A stretch of 64,000 nt of DNA from the NCBI RefSeq assembly GCF_905220975.1, contig NZ_CAJNBK010000001.1:868001-932000 (forward strand). The letters run 5' to 3'. The DNA comes from Paraburkholderia haematera. GTDB taxonomy: Bacteria; Pseudomonadota; Gammaproteobacteria; Burkholderiales; Burkholderiaceae. The translations under genes and the position numbers were made by a program. Below, one piece after another: positions 53,432 through 64,000 of this stretch. Position 1 is the first letter of the stretch; every line of letters starts with the position of its first letter. The notes beneath the pieces were generated by a model. It was not told the origin of the DNA, searched no databases, and saw nothing but the letters and a program-made list of their open reading frames with translations.

Positions 53432-54082
53432 TCAGTTTTTCGTGCCGAACAGGCGGTCGCCGGCGTCGCCGAGACCCGGCACGATGTAGGCGTGCTCGTT
53501 CAGATGCGAATCGAGTGACGCCACGTACAGTTTGACGTCCGGATGCGCGTCCTGGAACACCTGCACGCCTTCCGGGGCGGCCACCAGCGCGAGGAACAGG
53601 ATGTTCTCGCCGCTCACGTTGCGGCGCTTGAGCACATCTACCGCGTGCACGGCCGAGTAACCGGTCGCGACCATCGGATCGCACAAAATGAACACGCGGT
53701 CTTCCAGATCCGGCAGGCGCACCAGGTACTCGACCGGGCGATGGTCCTCGGCGCGATACACGCCGATGTGGCCGACGCGCGCCGACGGCACCAGTTCCAG
53801 CAGGCCGTCCGACATGCCGATGCCGGCACGCAGCACCGGCACGATCGCCAGTTTCTTGCCGGCAATCACCGGCGCGTCGATGTCGACCAGCGGCGTGGTG
53901 ATGCGGCGCGTGGTCATGGGCAGGTTGCGGGTGATCTCGTAGCCCATCAGCAGCGTGATCTCGCGCAGCAGTTCGCGGAACGTGCGGGTCGAGGTGTCCC
54001 GGTCGCGCATATGCGACAGCTTGTGCTGGATCAGCGGGTGATCGAGGATGAAAAGATTGGGAAAACGGCTGTCCTGGGTCAT
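53432..54082 (-). CDS. upp: Uracil phosphoribosyltransferase
   Basis: The protein has 216 aa from ATG 54082; the longer upstream frame is Arg/Ala-rich and non-family. Motifs are the N-terminal [19 protein letters not shown] and the PRPP loop [10 protein letters not shown]. It salvages uracil to UMP. It is monocistronic and divergent from the SDR gene. Confidence 0.97.
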   Translation of the reverse strand: MTQDSRFPNLFILDHPLIQHKLSHMRDRDTSTRTFRELLREITLLMGYEITRNLPMTTRRITTPLVDIDAPVIAGKKLAIVPVLRAGIGMSDGLLELVPSARVGHIGVYRAEDHRPVEYLVRLPDLEDRVFILCDPMVATGYSAVHAVDVLKRRNVSGENILFLALVAAPEGVQVFQDAHPDVKLYVASLDSHLNEHAYIVPGLGDAGDRLFGTKN

Positions 54083-54228
54083 GGCGGGGGCGCAAGCGGC
54101 GGCTAGAGGGATCGGGTCGGCGCTCCGCACGGCCTGAAACCGGCCGGCGGACACGCCACGACGCAAGTTTACCGAAAGAGTGGCGCCGGAAGATACCGGA
54201 GATTGCAGTAGCCTGGCGCAGTCCGGCA

Positions 54229-54247
54229 CCGATTCTTCTAGAATCGG
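54229..54247. promoter_or_regulatory. Perfect 8-bp inverted repeat between upp and the SDR gene
   Basis: CCGATTCT-TCT-AGAATCGG lies 69 bp before the SDR start and about 147 bp from the upp start. It could be an operator or RNA hairpin in the leader. No T-tract follows. Confidence 0.35.
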
Positions 54248-54315
54248 GGGAACTTTGCAACGATTGGGCAACCGCGGGGTCCCCCCGCGCCACGACTACC
54301 CGGGAGGAGACGCAC

Positions 54316-55098
54316 ATGGACATGGGAATCGCAGGACGCGCCGCGCTGGTTTGCGCGGCCAGCAAGGGCTTGGGGCGCGGCTGCGCGGAAGCGTTGGCGG
54401 CCGAAGGCGTCAATCTGACCATCGTTGCGCGCACGGCCGAGACACTTGAGGCGACCGCCGCCGAGATCCGCAAGCAATACGGCGTCGACGTGAAGACGGT
54501 GGCGTGCGACATCACCACGCCGGAAGGGCGCGCCGCAGCGCTCGCCGCCTGTCCGCAGCCGGACATTCTGGTCAACAACGCGGGCGGCCCGCCGCCGGGC
54601 GACTTCCGGAATTTCACGCAGGAAGACTGGATTCGCGCTCTGGAGAGCAACATGCTCACGCCGATCGAGTTGATCCGCGCGACCGTCGACGGCATGAGCG
54701 AGCGCGGTTATGGGCGCATCGTCAACATTACGAGTTCGGCGGTCAAGGCGCCGATCGACGTGCTCGGCCTGTCCAACGGTGCGCGCTCCGGGCTGACCGG
54801 CTTCGTGGCGGGACTTGCGCGCAGCAAGGTGGCGGCTACGGGCGTCACGATCAACAACCTGCTGCCGGGCCTGTTCGACACCGATCGCATTGCCACCACC
54901 TTCACGGCGCAAGCCAAGGCGCAAAACATTTCCATCGACGACGCGCGCAAGCAGCGCATGAAGTCGATCCCCGCGGGCCGCTTCGGCACTCGCGATGAAT
55001 TCGGCCGCGCCTGTGCGTTCCTGTGCAGCGTGCATGCCGGCTACATCACCGGCCAGAACTGGCTGGTCGACGGCGGCGCTTATCCCGGCACGTTCTGA
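54316..55098 (+). CDS. SDR family oxidoreductase with atypical active site
   Basis: The protein has 260 aa from ATG 54316, with GGAGGAG six bases upstream. The cofactor motif is [10 protein letters not shown] (about residues 13-22) and N-N-A-G-G is present. The N-I-T-S-S catalytic serine is at 140. The position of the catalytic Y-x3-K reads S-N-G-A-R (153-157), so both Tyr and Lys are replaced. The enzyme may work differently from 3-oxoacyl reductases or bind ligand without reduction. Family name assignments as FabG-like should be treated with care. Confidence 0.85.
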   Translation: MDMGIAGRAALVCAASKGLGRGCAEALAAEGVNLTIVARTAETLEATAAEIRKQYGVDVKTVACDITTPEGRAAALAACPQPDILVNNAGGPPPGDFRNFTQEDWIRALESNMLTPIELIRATVDGMSERGYGRIVNITSSAVKAPIDVLGLSNGARSGLTGFVAGLARSKVAATGVTINNLLPGLFDTDRIATTFTAQAKAQNISIDDARKQRMKSIPAGRFGTRDEFGRACAFLCSVHAGYITGQNWLVDGGAYPGTF

Positions 55099-55174
55099 AC
55101 GGGCACGTATTGAAGCGCCGGCGTCACCCTTACTACAACAACGACATTCACAACGGTTTCAGGAGTCTTACGTC

Positions 55175-55564
55175 ATGAGCACCCGCATTGCGCTGATCGC
55201 GCACGATCACAAGAAAGACGACATCGTCAAACTGGCCGGCGAATACGTCGATACGCTCAGGCGCTGCGAGATCGTCGCGACCGGCACGACCGGCACGCGG
55301 ATCGGCGACACGTATGGCCTCACGGTCGAACGCATGCTGTCGGGCCCGCATGGCGGCGACCTGCAGATCGGCGCGCAACTCGCGGAAGGGCGGGTGGACA
55401 TGGTGATCTTTTTGCGCGATCCGATGACGCCGCAACCGCACGAGCCGGATATCAACGCGCTGGTGCGTGCCTGCGACGTTCACAACATTCCGTGCGCCAC
55501 TAACATTTCGACCGCGCGAATGATTCTCGACGTGCTGACCTTGCGCTTCGCGCAGCAGGTCTAG
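55175..55564 (+). CDS. mgsA: Methylglyoxal synthase
   Basis: The protein has 129 aa from ATG 55175, with AGGAG upstream. Motifs are [19 protein letters not shown] and the catalytic region [11 protein letters not shown], followed by [11 protein letters not shown]. It converts dihydroxyacetone phosphate to methylglyoxal and phosphate. It lies 76 bp after the SDR gene in the same direction and may share its transcript. Confidence 0.96.
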   Translation: MSTRIALIAHDHKKDDIVKLAGEYVDTLRRCEIVATGTTGTRIGDTYGLTVERMLSGPHGGDLQIGAQLAEGRVDMVIFLRDPMTPQPHEPDINALVRACDVHNIPCATNISTARMILDVLTLRFAQQV

Positions 55565-55615
55565 GCCGGATGCAGTGGTGCTTCACAATCGAACGAAACC
55601 ACGAACCAGGGAGAC

Positions 55616-56593
55616 ATGATGGTCAAAGCAATCCGATTCGATAAAACCGGTGGTCCGGAGGTGATGAAATGGGTCGACGTCGAAGTGGGCGAGCCGGGTG
55701 CGGGCGAGATTCGTATCAGGCAGACCGCGGTCGGCCTGAACTATATCGACGTGTATTTCCGCACGGGCCTATACCCGTTGCCGCTGCCGGGTGGCCTCGG
55801 TATGGAAGCGGCGGGTGAAGTCACCGAGGTCGGCACAGGCGTGACCGGTCTCAAAGTGGGCGATCGCGTGGCGTACGTGGCGCGTCCGCCTGGCGCGTAC
55901 ACCCAGGAGCGAGTGCTGTCGGCGGCGCAAGTCGTCAAGGTGCCCGACGCATTGACCGACGAGCAGGCCGCGTCCGTCATGCTGCAAGGGTTGACCGCGC
56001 AATATCTGCTGCGCCGCACGTATCCGGTGAAAGCGGGCGACACGATCCTGATCCAGGCCGCGGCCGGCGGCGTCGGCCTGCTGGTTTGCCAATGGGCGAA
56101 GGCGCTCGGCGCAACGGTGATCGGCACGGTCGGTTCCGATGAGAAAGCCGAGATCGCCAAGGCGCACGGCTGCGACCATGCGATCGTTTATACGCGCGAG
56201 AACTTCACCAAGCGCGTGCGCGAGATCACCAACGGTGCGGGCGTGCCGGTGGTGTACGACTCGATCGGTAAAGACACGTTTACGGGCTCGCTCGACTGTC
56301 TCGCGCCGCTCGGCATGTTCGTGAGCTTCGGCAATGCGTCGGGACCGTTGCCGCCGCTCGATTCGTCGGAATTCGCCGGACGCGGTTCGCTGTTCTTTAC
56401 GCGCCCGACGCTCTTTACCTATATCGCCAAACGCGGCGACTACGAGGCGATGTCCTCGGAGCTGTTCGACGTGCTGGTGTCGGGCAAGGTGAAGACGAGT
56501 ATCAATCAGCGTTATGCGCTGGCGGACGTCGGCAAAGCGCACGCGGATCTTGAAGGGCGTCGCACCACGGGGTCGACGGTCTTGCTCCCATAG
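55616..56593 (+). CDS. qorA: NADPH:quinone oxidoreductase (zeta-crystallin type)
   Basis: The protein has 325 aa from ATG 55616 (an ATG is also the next codon), with GGGAG close upstream. It is an MDR fold without zinc ligands: N-terminal L-N-Y-I-D-V-Y-F-R-T-G, G-M-E-A-A-G-E-V, and the nucleotide motif A-A-A-G-G-V-G-L-L. It reduces quinones by one electron with NADPH in the cytoplasm. Third in a possible SDR-mgsA-qor unit, and followed by a terminator-like hairpin. Confidence 0.93.
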   Translation: MMVKAIRFDKTGGPEVMKWVDVEVGEPGAGEIRIRQTAVGLNYIDVYFRTGLYPLPLPGGLGMEAAGEVTEVGTGVTGLKVGDRVAYVARPPGAYTQERVLSAAQVVKVPDALTDEQAASVMLQGLTAQYLLRRTYPVKAGDTILIQAAAGGVGLLVCQWAKALGATVIGTVGSDEKAEIAKAHGCDHAIVYTRENFTKRVREITNGAGVPVVYDSIGKDTFTGSLDCLAPLGMFVSFGNASGPLPPLDSSEFAGRGSLFFTRPTLFTYIAKRGDYEAMSSELFDVLVSGKVKTSINQRYALADVGKAHADLEGRRTTGSTVLLP

Positions 56594-56716
56594 ACGCTTA
56601 TGCCATGAGCGCAGTACGGCGCATCGTGCGGGTGTAAACACCGTAGCGCCATGCTGTTGACGGTGCGTGGCGGCGAGGCCGGCGCGAAAACCCGCAAACC
56701 CCAGCCCCATTGGCAC

Positions 56717-56750
56717 AAGGCCGTTCCCTCTCACGATGGAACGGCCTTTT
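56717..56750 (+). terminator. Terminator upstream of the kdp operon
   Basis: A perfect 11-bp stem (AAGGCCGTTCC with GGAACGGCCTT) with a 10-nt loop ends in TTTT. It lies 124 bp after the qor stop and just before the KdpE-like box, so it separates the two transcription units. Confidence 0.8.
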
Positions 56751-56761
56751 CCGTTTACGCG

Positions 56762-56780
56762 TTTTTTACACCCCATCCCG
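56762..56780 (+). promoter_or_regulatory. KdpE-like binding site of the kdp operon
   Basis: TTTTTTACACCCCATCCCG closely matches the KdpE box of the E. coli kdpFABC promoter as I remember it (T-run, then ACACCCCGCCCG). It lies 74 bp upstream of the first small ORF of the operon. A possible -35 (TTGACC, 56786-56791) and -10 (CATAAC, 56811-56816) follow with a long 19-bp spacer, as in an activator-dependent promoter. Confidence 0.65.
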
Positions 56781-56853
56781 AACCTTTGACCAGCCCTTTA
56801 CGTGGATCGGCATAACGTTCCACCTATCCAAAGTCCGTGAATGGGGAATAAAA

Positions 56854-56967
56854 ATGGATGTGCTGTATGTCGGGGGGATGGTGCTGTTTTTCGCGCTGAC
56901 CTTTGCGTTGATTGCCGGCTGCGAGAAGTTGATGCAGTTCCGGCGTGGCCAGGGAGCTCGCTCATGA
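56854..56967 (+). CDS. 37-aa single-helix membrane protein at the head of the kdp operon
   Basis: ATG 56854 has GGGGAA upstream. The protein has one hydrophobic helix (about residues 5-22, G-G-M-V-L-F-F-A-L-T-F-A-L) and a short basic tail (Q-F-R-R-G-Q-G-A-R). Its stop overlaps the kdpF start by 4 nt, so it is coupled to the operon. It is not KdpF, which follows. It may be a second small Kdp-associated subunit or a leader peptide. It is easily missed because of its size. Confidence 0.7.
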   Translation: MDVLYVGGMVLFFALTFALIAGCEKLMQFRRGQGARS

Positions 56968-57056
56968 ACTGGATCCTCTGGTTGTCGGGCGGGGCTACCG
57001 CGCTGCTGTTTATGTACCTGGTCTATGCGCTGTTGCGCGCGGAGGACATTGAATGA
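56964..57056 (+). CDS. kdpF: K+-transporting ATPase small subunit KdpF
   Basis: The protein has 30 aa (M-N-W-I-L-W-L-S, ending L-R-A-E-D-I-E), a single transmembrane helix that stabilises the KdpABC complex. The terminal R-A-E-D-I/F pattern is typical of KdpF. It overlaps the upstream small ORF and kdpA by 4 nt each, so all three are translationally coupled. Confidence 0.9.
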   Translation: MNWILWLSGGATALLFMYLVYALLRAEDIE

Positions 57057-58858
57057 ACTCGAACAATGTCCTGCAAGCGGGCCTTTTCATCGTCGTGCTG
57101 CTGGCAGCCGCGGTGCCGATGTCCCGCTATTTGACCAACGTGATGGACGGCACGTCTCGCGTGGTCCGCTTCGGCGGCCCGCTCGAACGTTTGCTGTATC
57201 GCATCGCGGGCGTCGATCCGTCGACGGAAATGGGCTGGAAGCACTACGCCATTGCCACGATCGCGTTCAACGCGCTCGGCGCGCTGTTCCTTTACGTGCT
57301 GTTGCGCATGCAAGGCTGGTTGCCGGGCAATCCGCAGCAGTTCGGCCCGATGACGGTCGACGGCGCCTTCAATACGGCGGTCAGCTTCGTGACCAACACG
57401 AACTGGCAGGATTACACGCCTGAGCAAACCGTCGGCTATCTGGTGCAGATGCTCGGCCTGACCGTGCAGAACTTCTTCTCCGCCGCGACCGGCATTGTCG
57501 TGGTGATCGCGCTGATTCGTGGTTTCGCTCGTCACACCGCGCAAACCATCGGCAACTTCTGGGTCGATCTCACGCGTGTGACGCTGTATGTATTGCTGCC
57601 GATGGCGGCAATCATCGCTGCGATCCTGATGAGCCAGGGCGTGATCCAGAACTTCAAGTCGTATCAGGACGTGCCGACGCTGCAAACCACGACCTATGCC
57701 GCACCGAAGCTCGATGCGCAGGGCAACCCGGTGAAGGATGCGAAGGGCAATGCGGTCACCGTCGATACGCCGGTGAAGACGCAGACCATTGCGATGGGCC
57801 CGGTCGCGTCGCAGGAAGCGATCAAGATGCTTGGCACTAACGGTGGCGGCTTCTTTAACGGCAACTCGGCGCATCCGTATGAAAACCCGACGCCGTTCTC
57901 GAACTTCCTGCAGATCTTCTCGATCCTGATCATTCCTGCAGCCTTGGCGCTGGTGTTCGGCCGCATGATCGGCGACCGCAAGCAGGGCGTTGCTGTCCTC
58001 GCCGCGATGACGATTGCGTTCGCGGTGTGCGTGTTCGGCGAGATCAGCGCGGAGCAGGGTGGTAACCCGGCAATCGCCGCGTTGCACGTCGATCAATCGG
58101 CGAGTGCGCTGCAGTCGGGCGGTAATGCGGAAGGCAAGGAAACGCGCTTCGGTATCGCGCAGTCGGGCATCTTCACGGTGGCGACCACAGCGGCTTCGTG
58201 CGGCGCGGTGGCCAACACGCACGACTCGCTGACGCCGATCGGCGGCCTCTATCCGATGCTGCTGATGCAACTCGGCGAAGTGATCTTCGGCGGCGTGGGT
58301 TCCGGTATGTACGGCATGCTGGTGTTCGCATTGCTGGCGGTGTTCGTGGCAGGCCTGATGATCGGCCGTACGCCTGAATATGTCGGCAAGAAGATCGAAG
58401 CGTACGAGATGAAGATGGTGTCGATCGTGGTGCTGCTCACGCCGCTGCTGGTGCTGGTGGGCACGTCGATCGCGGTGCTGACCGACGCGGGCAAAGCGGG
58501 TATCGCTAACCCTGGCGCACACGGCTTCTCCGAAATCCTCTACGCGTTCAGCTCAGCCGCGAATAACAACGGTAGCGCGTTTGCCGGTCTGACGGTGAGC
58601 ACGCCGTTCTACAACTGGCTGACGGCAATCGCGATGTGGTTCGGCCGCTTCGGCACGATTATCCCGGTGCTGGCGATTGCGGGCTCGCTCGCCTCCAAGA
58701 AGCGCATCGGTGTAACTGGCGGCACGCTGCCGACTCATGGCCCGCTGTTCGTCGTGCTGCTGCTCGGCACGGTGCTGCTGGTTGGCGCGCTGACTTATGT
58801 GCCCGCGCTCGCGCTCGGACCTGGTGTCGAACATCTGATGATGATGGGCGCCCACTAG
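57053..58858 (+). CDS. kdpA: K+-transporting ATPase potassium-binding subunit KdpA
   Basis: The protein has 601 aa, with about ten membrane helices in four pore repeats. Selectivity-filter segments are visible: V-T-N-T-N-W, G-T-N-G-G-G-F-F-N, S-C-G-A-V-A-N-T and N-N-N-G-S-A-F. It is the K+ channel-like subunit of the high-affinity P-type pump in the inner membrane. Slightly longer than E. coli KdpA because of a Lys-rich periplasmic loop near residues 205-245. kdpB follows after 68 bp. Confidence 0.97.
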   Translation: MNSNNVLQAGLFIVVLLAAAVPMSRYLTNVMDGTSRVVRFGGPLERLLYRIAGVDPSTEMGWKHYAIATIAFNALGALFLYVLLRMQGWLPGNPQQFGPMTVDGAFNTAVSFVTNTNWQDYTPEQTVGYLVQMLGLTVQNFFSAATGIVVVIALIRGFARHTAQTIGNFWVDLTRVTLYVLLPMAAIIAAILMSQGVIQNFKSYQDVPTLQTTTYAAPKLDAQGNPVKDAKGNAVTVDTPVKTQTIAMGPVASQEAIKMLGTNGGGFFNGNSAHPYENPTPFSNFLQIFSILIIPAALALVFGRMIGDRKQGVAVLAAMTIAFAVCVFGEISAEQGGNPAIAALHVDQSASALQSGGNAEGKETRFGIAQSGIFTVATTAASCGAVANTHDSLTPIGGLYPMLLMQLGEVIFGGVGSGMYGMLVFALLAVFVAGLMIGRTPEYVGKKIEAYEMKMVSIVVLLTPLLVLVGTSIAVLTDAGKAGIANPGAHGFSEILYAFSSAANNNGSAFAGLTVSTPFYNWLTAIAMWFGRFGTIIPVLAIAGSLASKKRIGVTGGTLPTHGPLFVVLLLGTVLLVGALTYVPALALGPGVEHLMMMGAH

Positions 58859-58926
58859 GGCGGCCCGTTGAAATGACACGAGCGACTAACGAGTGAACAG
58901 GCGCAAACGGGAAATTCGAGGATTCA

Positions 58927-61011
<2,085 letters not shown>

Positions 61012-61041
61012 GAAGCGGCAGCTTAAAAGGAGTTACCTGTC

Positions 61042-61620
61042 ATGAAAAATCTGTTCCGTCCGCTGATCGTGATCTTCACGGTACTGGCCGCCGTCACCGG
61101 ACTTGCTTATCCCGCCGTGATGACCGCGGTCGGTCAGGCAGCCTTCAACAACCAGGCCAACGGCAGCATGATCGAGCAGAACGGCAAGGTGGTCGGCTCG
61201 AAGCTGATCGGCCAGCAGTTCGATGCGCCGCAGTACTTTTGGGGCCGTCTGTCGGCCACCAGCCCGATGCCGTATAACGCGACCAACTCGGGCGGTTCGA
61301 ACCTCGGCCCGACCAACCCGGCGCTGACCGACGAAATCAAAGGCCGCATCGACGCGTTGAAGGCTGCCGGCACGGATATGTCGCAGCCGGTACCGGTCGA
61401 TCTGGTGACGTCCTCGGGCAGCGGTCTCGATCCCGAGATCAGCCCGGCGGCCGCCGCGTATCAGATCGAACGTGTCGCTAAAGCGCGCAAGCTCGCCGCG
61501 AACGATGTGCAGGCGCTGGTCGATCGCTATACGAGTGGCCGCCAGTTCGGCATTCTCGGTGAGCCGCGCGTGAACGTGCTGCAACTGAATCTGGCACTGG
61601 ATGAGATGAAACACGGTTAA
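61042..61620 (+). CDS. kdpC: K+-transporting ATPase subunit KdpC
   Basis: The protein has 192 aa from ATG 61042, with AAGGAG nine bases upstream. One N-terminal helix (residues 5-25) anchors a periplasmic domain with G-S-K-L-I-G-Q-Q-F and the signature [14 protein letters not shown]. KdpC raises the ATP affinity of the complex. About 200 bp separate it from kdpD. Confidence 0.96.
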   Translation: MKNLFRPLIVIFTVLAAVTGLAYPAVMTAVGQAAFNNQANGSMIEQNGKVVGSKLIGQQFDAPQYFWGRLSATSPMPYNATNSGGSNLGPTNPALTDEIKGRIDALKAAGTDMSQPVPVDLVTSSGSGLDPEISPAAAAYQIERVAKARKLAANDVQALVDRYTSGRQFGILGEPRVNVLQLNLALDEMKHG

Positions 61621-61817
61621 GCGCTGAAAAGCGTCGTTGATGACTGCGGTTCGAGGAGGCGGCGACCATGCGGTGCCGCCTTCGCCATTTGTTCGCGGCC
61701 GCTGTTGTGCCCTGTGTCGCTGCGCGGCCGGCGGGCCGCCCTTGCCATTTGCGAGCTTGCCACTGCCGTGCCACCATGCAGGCACTGTCGCTCGCCTTAC
61801 TATGAAAACCATTGAGC

Positions 61818-64000
61818 ATGAACCGCCCCGATCCTGACGAACTGCTCGACAAGCTGCAACGCGACGAAGAAAAGCGTCAGCGGGGCCGGCTTAAGATTTT
61901 TTTCGGCGCGTCGGCGGGCGTCGGCAAGACCTATGCGATGTTGCAGGCCGCGCGGCGCCGTGCCGATGAAGGCGCGGACGTGATGGTCGGCATCGCCGAA
62001 ACGCATGGCCGCAGCGAAACCGCTGCGCTGCTCGAAGGCCTCGACGTACTGCCGCTCGCGGTGATCGAGTATCGCGGCCGCAAGCTTGGCGAGTTCGATC
62101 TCGACGCCGCGCTCGCCCGCAAGCCGCAATTGATTCTCGTCGACGAACTCGCGCATTCGAACGTGCAGGGCGCGCGGCATCTGAAGCGCTGGCAGGACGT
62201 CTACGAACTGCTCGACGCGGGTATTGACGTCTACACCACGGTCAACGTCCAGCACCTCGAAAGCCTGAACGACGTGGTCGGCCAGATCACCGGCATCCGC
62301 GTCTGGGAGACGGTGCCCGACCGCGTGTTCGATCGCGCCGACGAAGTCACGCTGGTTGACCTGCCCGCCGAAGAACTGCTCGACCGGATGCGTGACGGCA
62401 AGGTGTATTTGCCGCAGCAGGCCGAGCGAGCGGTGCGCAACTTCTTTCGCAAGGGCAATCTGATCGCGCTGCGCGAGCTCGCATTGCGCCGCACCGCGGA
62501 CCGAGTCGATGCGCAGATGCGGGAATATCGCGCCGATCGTTCGATCGAGCGGATCTGGCAGGCACGTGAGCGCTTATTGGTGTGCGTAGGCCCGGGCCCC
62601 GAAGCGCCGATGCTGGTGCGCGCGGCGGCACGTCTCGCCGCCAGCCTGAAGGCCGACTGGATCGCCGTCTATGTGGAGACGCCCGCGCTGCAGCGCTTGC
62701 CCGACGCGCGCCGCGAACGCACGCTGAACGCCTTGAAGCTCGCCGCCGAACTCGGCGCCGAAACCGCGACGCTGGCGAGCACCGATGCGGTTGCCGCGCT
62801 GATCGGCTACGCGCAGGCTCGCAACGTTTCCAAGCTGGTGGCCGGCGCTTCGGCGCGCACCGGTCTCAAGCGCCGGCTGCGCCGGCCGCTCGGCGAACAG
62901 ATTGCCGAACGCGCGGGCGATCTCGATCTCACGCTGATTCGCGCGTCGTCGGAACGTGACGGCGGTGAGCAACGCCGCTTTCTTAACACGACCGCGAACG
63001 CGTGGCGCGAGGCGCTGAGCGCGGCGCGCGAACGCCGCTCACCGCCGCGTGCCTATGGTTTCGCGCTGGCGATTTGCGCGGCCATTACACTGCTTTCAAG
63101 CCAGTTGATCGATCATATCGATCTGACCAACCTCGTCATGCTGTACCTGCTCGGCGTGATCTTCACGGCCGTGAAGCTGGGGCGTGGGCCGGGCGTCGTG
63201 CTGTCGTTCATGAGCGTGGCGGCGTTCGATTTTTTCTTCGTGCCGCCGCGCATGTCGCTGTCGGTGTCCGATACGCAGTATGTGCTGACCTTCTTCGGCA
63301 TGCTGCTGACCTCGCTCGTCATCAGCCATCTCACCTCGAGCCTGCGCCGCGAGGCGAGCGTGGCGCGGCGCCGCGAGCAGCGCACCGGCGCGATGTACGC
63401 CATGGCGCGCGAGCTGGCGGCGGCGCTCGCCACCGAGCAGATCGTCGGCATCGGCAGCCGGCATGTGAGCGAAGTGTTCGGCGCGCGCGTGGCGATCCTG
63501 TTGCCGGACAGCGTCGATCAGGTGAAGCAGAAGATCGAAGACCCTGACGCGACGATCACGCTCGAAGGCGAGATGCTCGATATCGACGTCGGTCAATGGG
63601 TCTACGATCAGCAGAAGCCGGCCGGGCACGGCACCGATACGCTGCCGGCCGCGGCCGCGCTGTACCTGCCGCTCAAGGCGCCGATGCGTACGCGCGGCGT
63701 GCTAGCGGTCGTGATGCGCGACGAGCGCGAACTGGACGTACCCGAGCAGCAACGCATGCTCGACGCCTTCGCCGCGCAAATTGCGCTGGCGCTGGAGCGC
63801 GTGCACTATGTCGACATTGCGCGCGATGCGCTTGTCAGTATGGAATCGGAGCGTTTGCGCAATTCGTTGCTGTCGGCAATTTCGCACGATCTGCGCACGC
63901 CGTTGACAACGATCGTCGGCTTTTCGTCGATGCTCGCGCAATCGCGTGAAGCGCATCCCGGTGCGCAACCGGGCGACGATCTGGTCGAAGCGATCCACGA
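61818..64000 (+). CDS. kdpD: Sensor histidine kinase KdpD, 5' part (continues beyond window)
   Basis: The frame is open from ATG 61818 to the window end (727 codons). The KdpD domain begins with Walker A G-A-S-A-G-V-G-K-T (residues 30-38), followed by a USP-like domain (about 245-370). Four close membrane helices lie around residues 410-510, then a GAF-like region. The H-box I-S-H-D-L-R-T-P-L places the phosphorylated His at 690. The kinase senses K+ limitation and turgor and phosphorylates KdpE, presumably encoded just downstream. The kinase ATP-binding domain is outside the window. Confidence 0.96.
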   Translation, partial: MNRPDPDELLDKLQRDEEKRQRGRLKIFFGASAGVGKTYAMLQAARRRADEGADVMVGIAETHGRSETAALLEGLDVLPLAVIEYRGRKLGEFDLDAALARKPQLILVDELAHSNVQGARHLKRWQDVYELLDAGIDVYTTVNVQHLESLNDVVGQITGIRVWETVPDRVFDRADEVTLVDLPAEELLDRMRDGKVYLPQQAERAVRNFFRKGNLIALRELALRRTADRVDAQMREYRADRSIERIWQARERLLVCVGPGPEAPMLVRAAARLAASLKADWIAVYVETPALQRLPDARRERTLNALKLAAELGAETATLASTDAVAALIGYAQARNVSKLVAGASARTGLKRRLRRPLGEQIAERAGDLDLTLIRASSERDGGEQRRFLNTTANAWREALSAARERRSPPRAYGFALAICAAITLLSSQLIDHIDLTNLVMLYLLGVIFTAVKLGRGPGVVLSFMSVAAFDFFFVPPRMSLSVSDTQYVLTFFGMLLTSLVISHLTSSLRREASVARRREQRTGAMYAMARELAAALATEQIVGIGSRHVSEVFGARVAILLPDSVDQVKQKIEDPDATITLEGEMLDIDVGQWVYDQQKPAGHGTDTLPAAAALYLPLKAPMRTRGVLAVVMRDERELDVPEQQRMLDAFAAQIALALERVHYVDIARDALVSMESERLRNSLLSAISHDLRTPLTTIVGFSSMLAQSREAHPGAQPGDDLVEAIH

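Noticed and set aside
55769..56776. 335-aa minus-strand frame opposite the quinone oxidoreductase
   Set aside because: There are no motifs, and the plus-strand gene has a ribosome binding site and full family match.

Overview
The window is a 64 kb piece of a high-GC betaproteobacterial chromosome, most likely Burkholderiaceae and probably Paraburkholderia or a close relative. This rests on protein character (DnaE, MsbA, RdgC, RNase G, Kdp), on the gene order yebC-purD-hemF-nadD-rsfS-rlmH-maf-rng, and on strong GC-ending codon use. It is a judgement from sequence character only; no search was run. No rRNA, tRNA or CRISPR array was seen.

Layout. 1-2951 is the 3' part of dnaE. 3.0-12.0 kb is a lipopolysaccharide core/O-antigen block: five glycosyltransferases, the lipid A-core flippase MsbA and a WaaL-type ligase. 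12.1-15.4 kb holds small hypothetical genes, rdgC and a membrane protein with a possible papain-like C-terminal domain. 15.5-22.5 kb is a lower-GC accessory island. It carries a secreted Rhs/YD-repeat protein with a short cysteine-paired tip, then six tandem paralogues of a putative immunity protein separated by intact or decayed copies of that tip, then a glycosyltransferase. A 31-bp imperfect direct repeat lies near each edge. 22.7-24.1 kb has two transglutaminase-like genes, the first with its catalytic core missing. 24.1-29.4 kb is a chaperone-usher pilus locus of the spore-coat-U type. 29.4-33.3 kb holds a gene relic, an oleate hydratase and an MFS transporter. 33.3-37.6 kb has two VOC proteins, an NlpC/P60 lipoprotein, a molbindin and a free-methionine-R-sulfoxide reductase. 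37.8-40.3 kb is a compact Rieske oxygenase - rubredoxin - rubredoxin reductase operon ending in a strong terminator. 40.4-45.1 kb holds a LysR regulator, a PAS/GGDEF/EAL protein, a PHB-depolymerase-type esterase and a CopG-type regulator. 45.5-53.0 kb is the conserved housekeeping block from yebC to rng. 53.4-56.6 kb holds upp, an atypical SDR, mgsA and a quinone oxidoreductase. 56.7-64.0 kb is the kdp potassium-uptake operon, with a KdpE-like box, a small membrane ORF, kdpFABC and the 5' part of kdpD, which runs off the window.

How the genes work together. The LPS block builds and exports the outer core. The pilus locus encodes subunit, chaperone, usher and tip adhesin in transcription order. 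The Rieske operon supplies its own electron-transfer chain. The kdp genes form a high-affinity K+ pump with its sensor kinase. The most unusual part is the Rhs tip/immunity array. Its repeat architecture (a 44-codon tip abutting each small gene through a TGATG junction) suggests repeated tandem duplication of an effector-tip/immunity unit, with loss or decay of several tips while all six downstream genes stay open.
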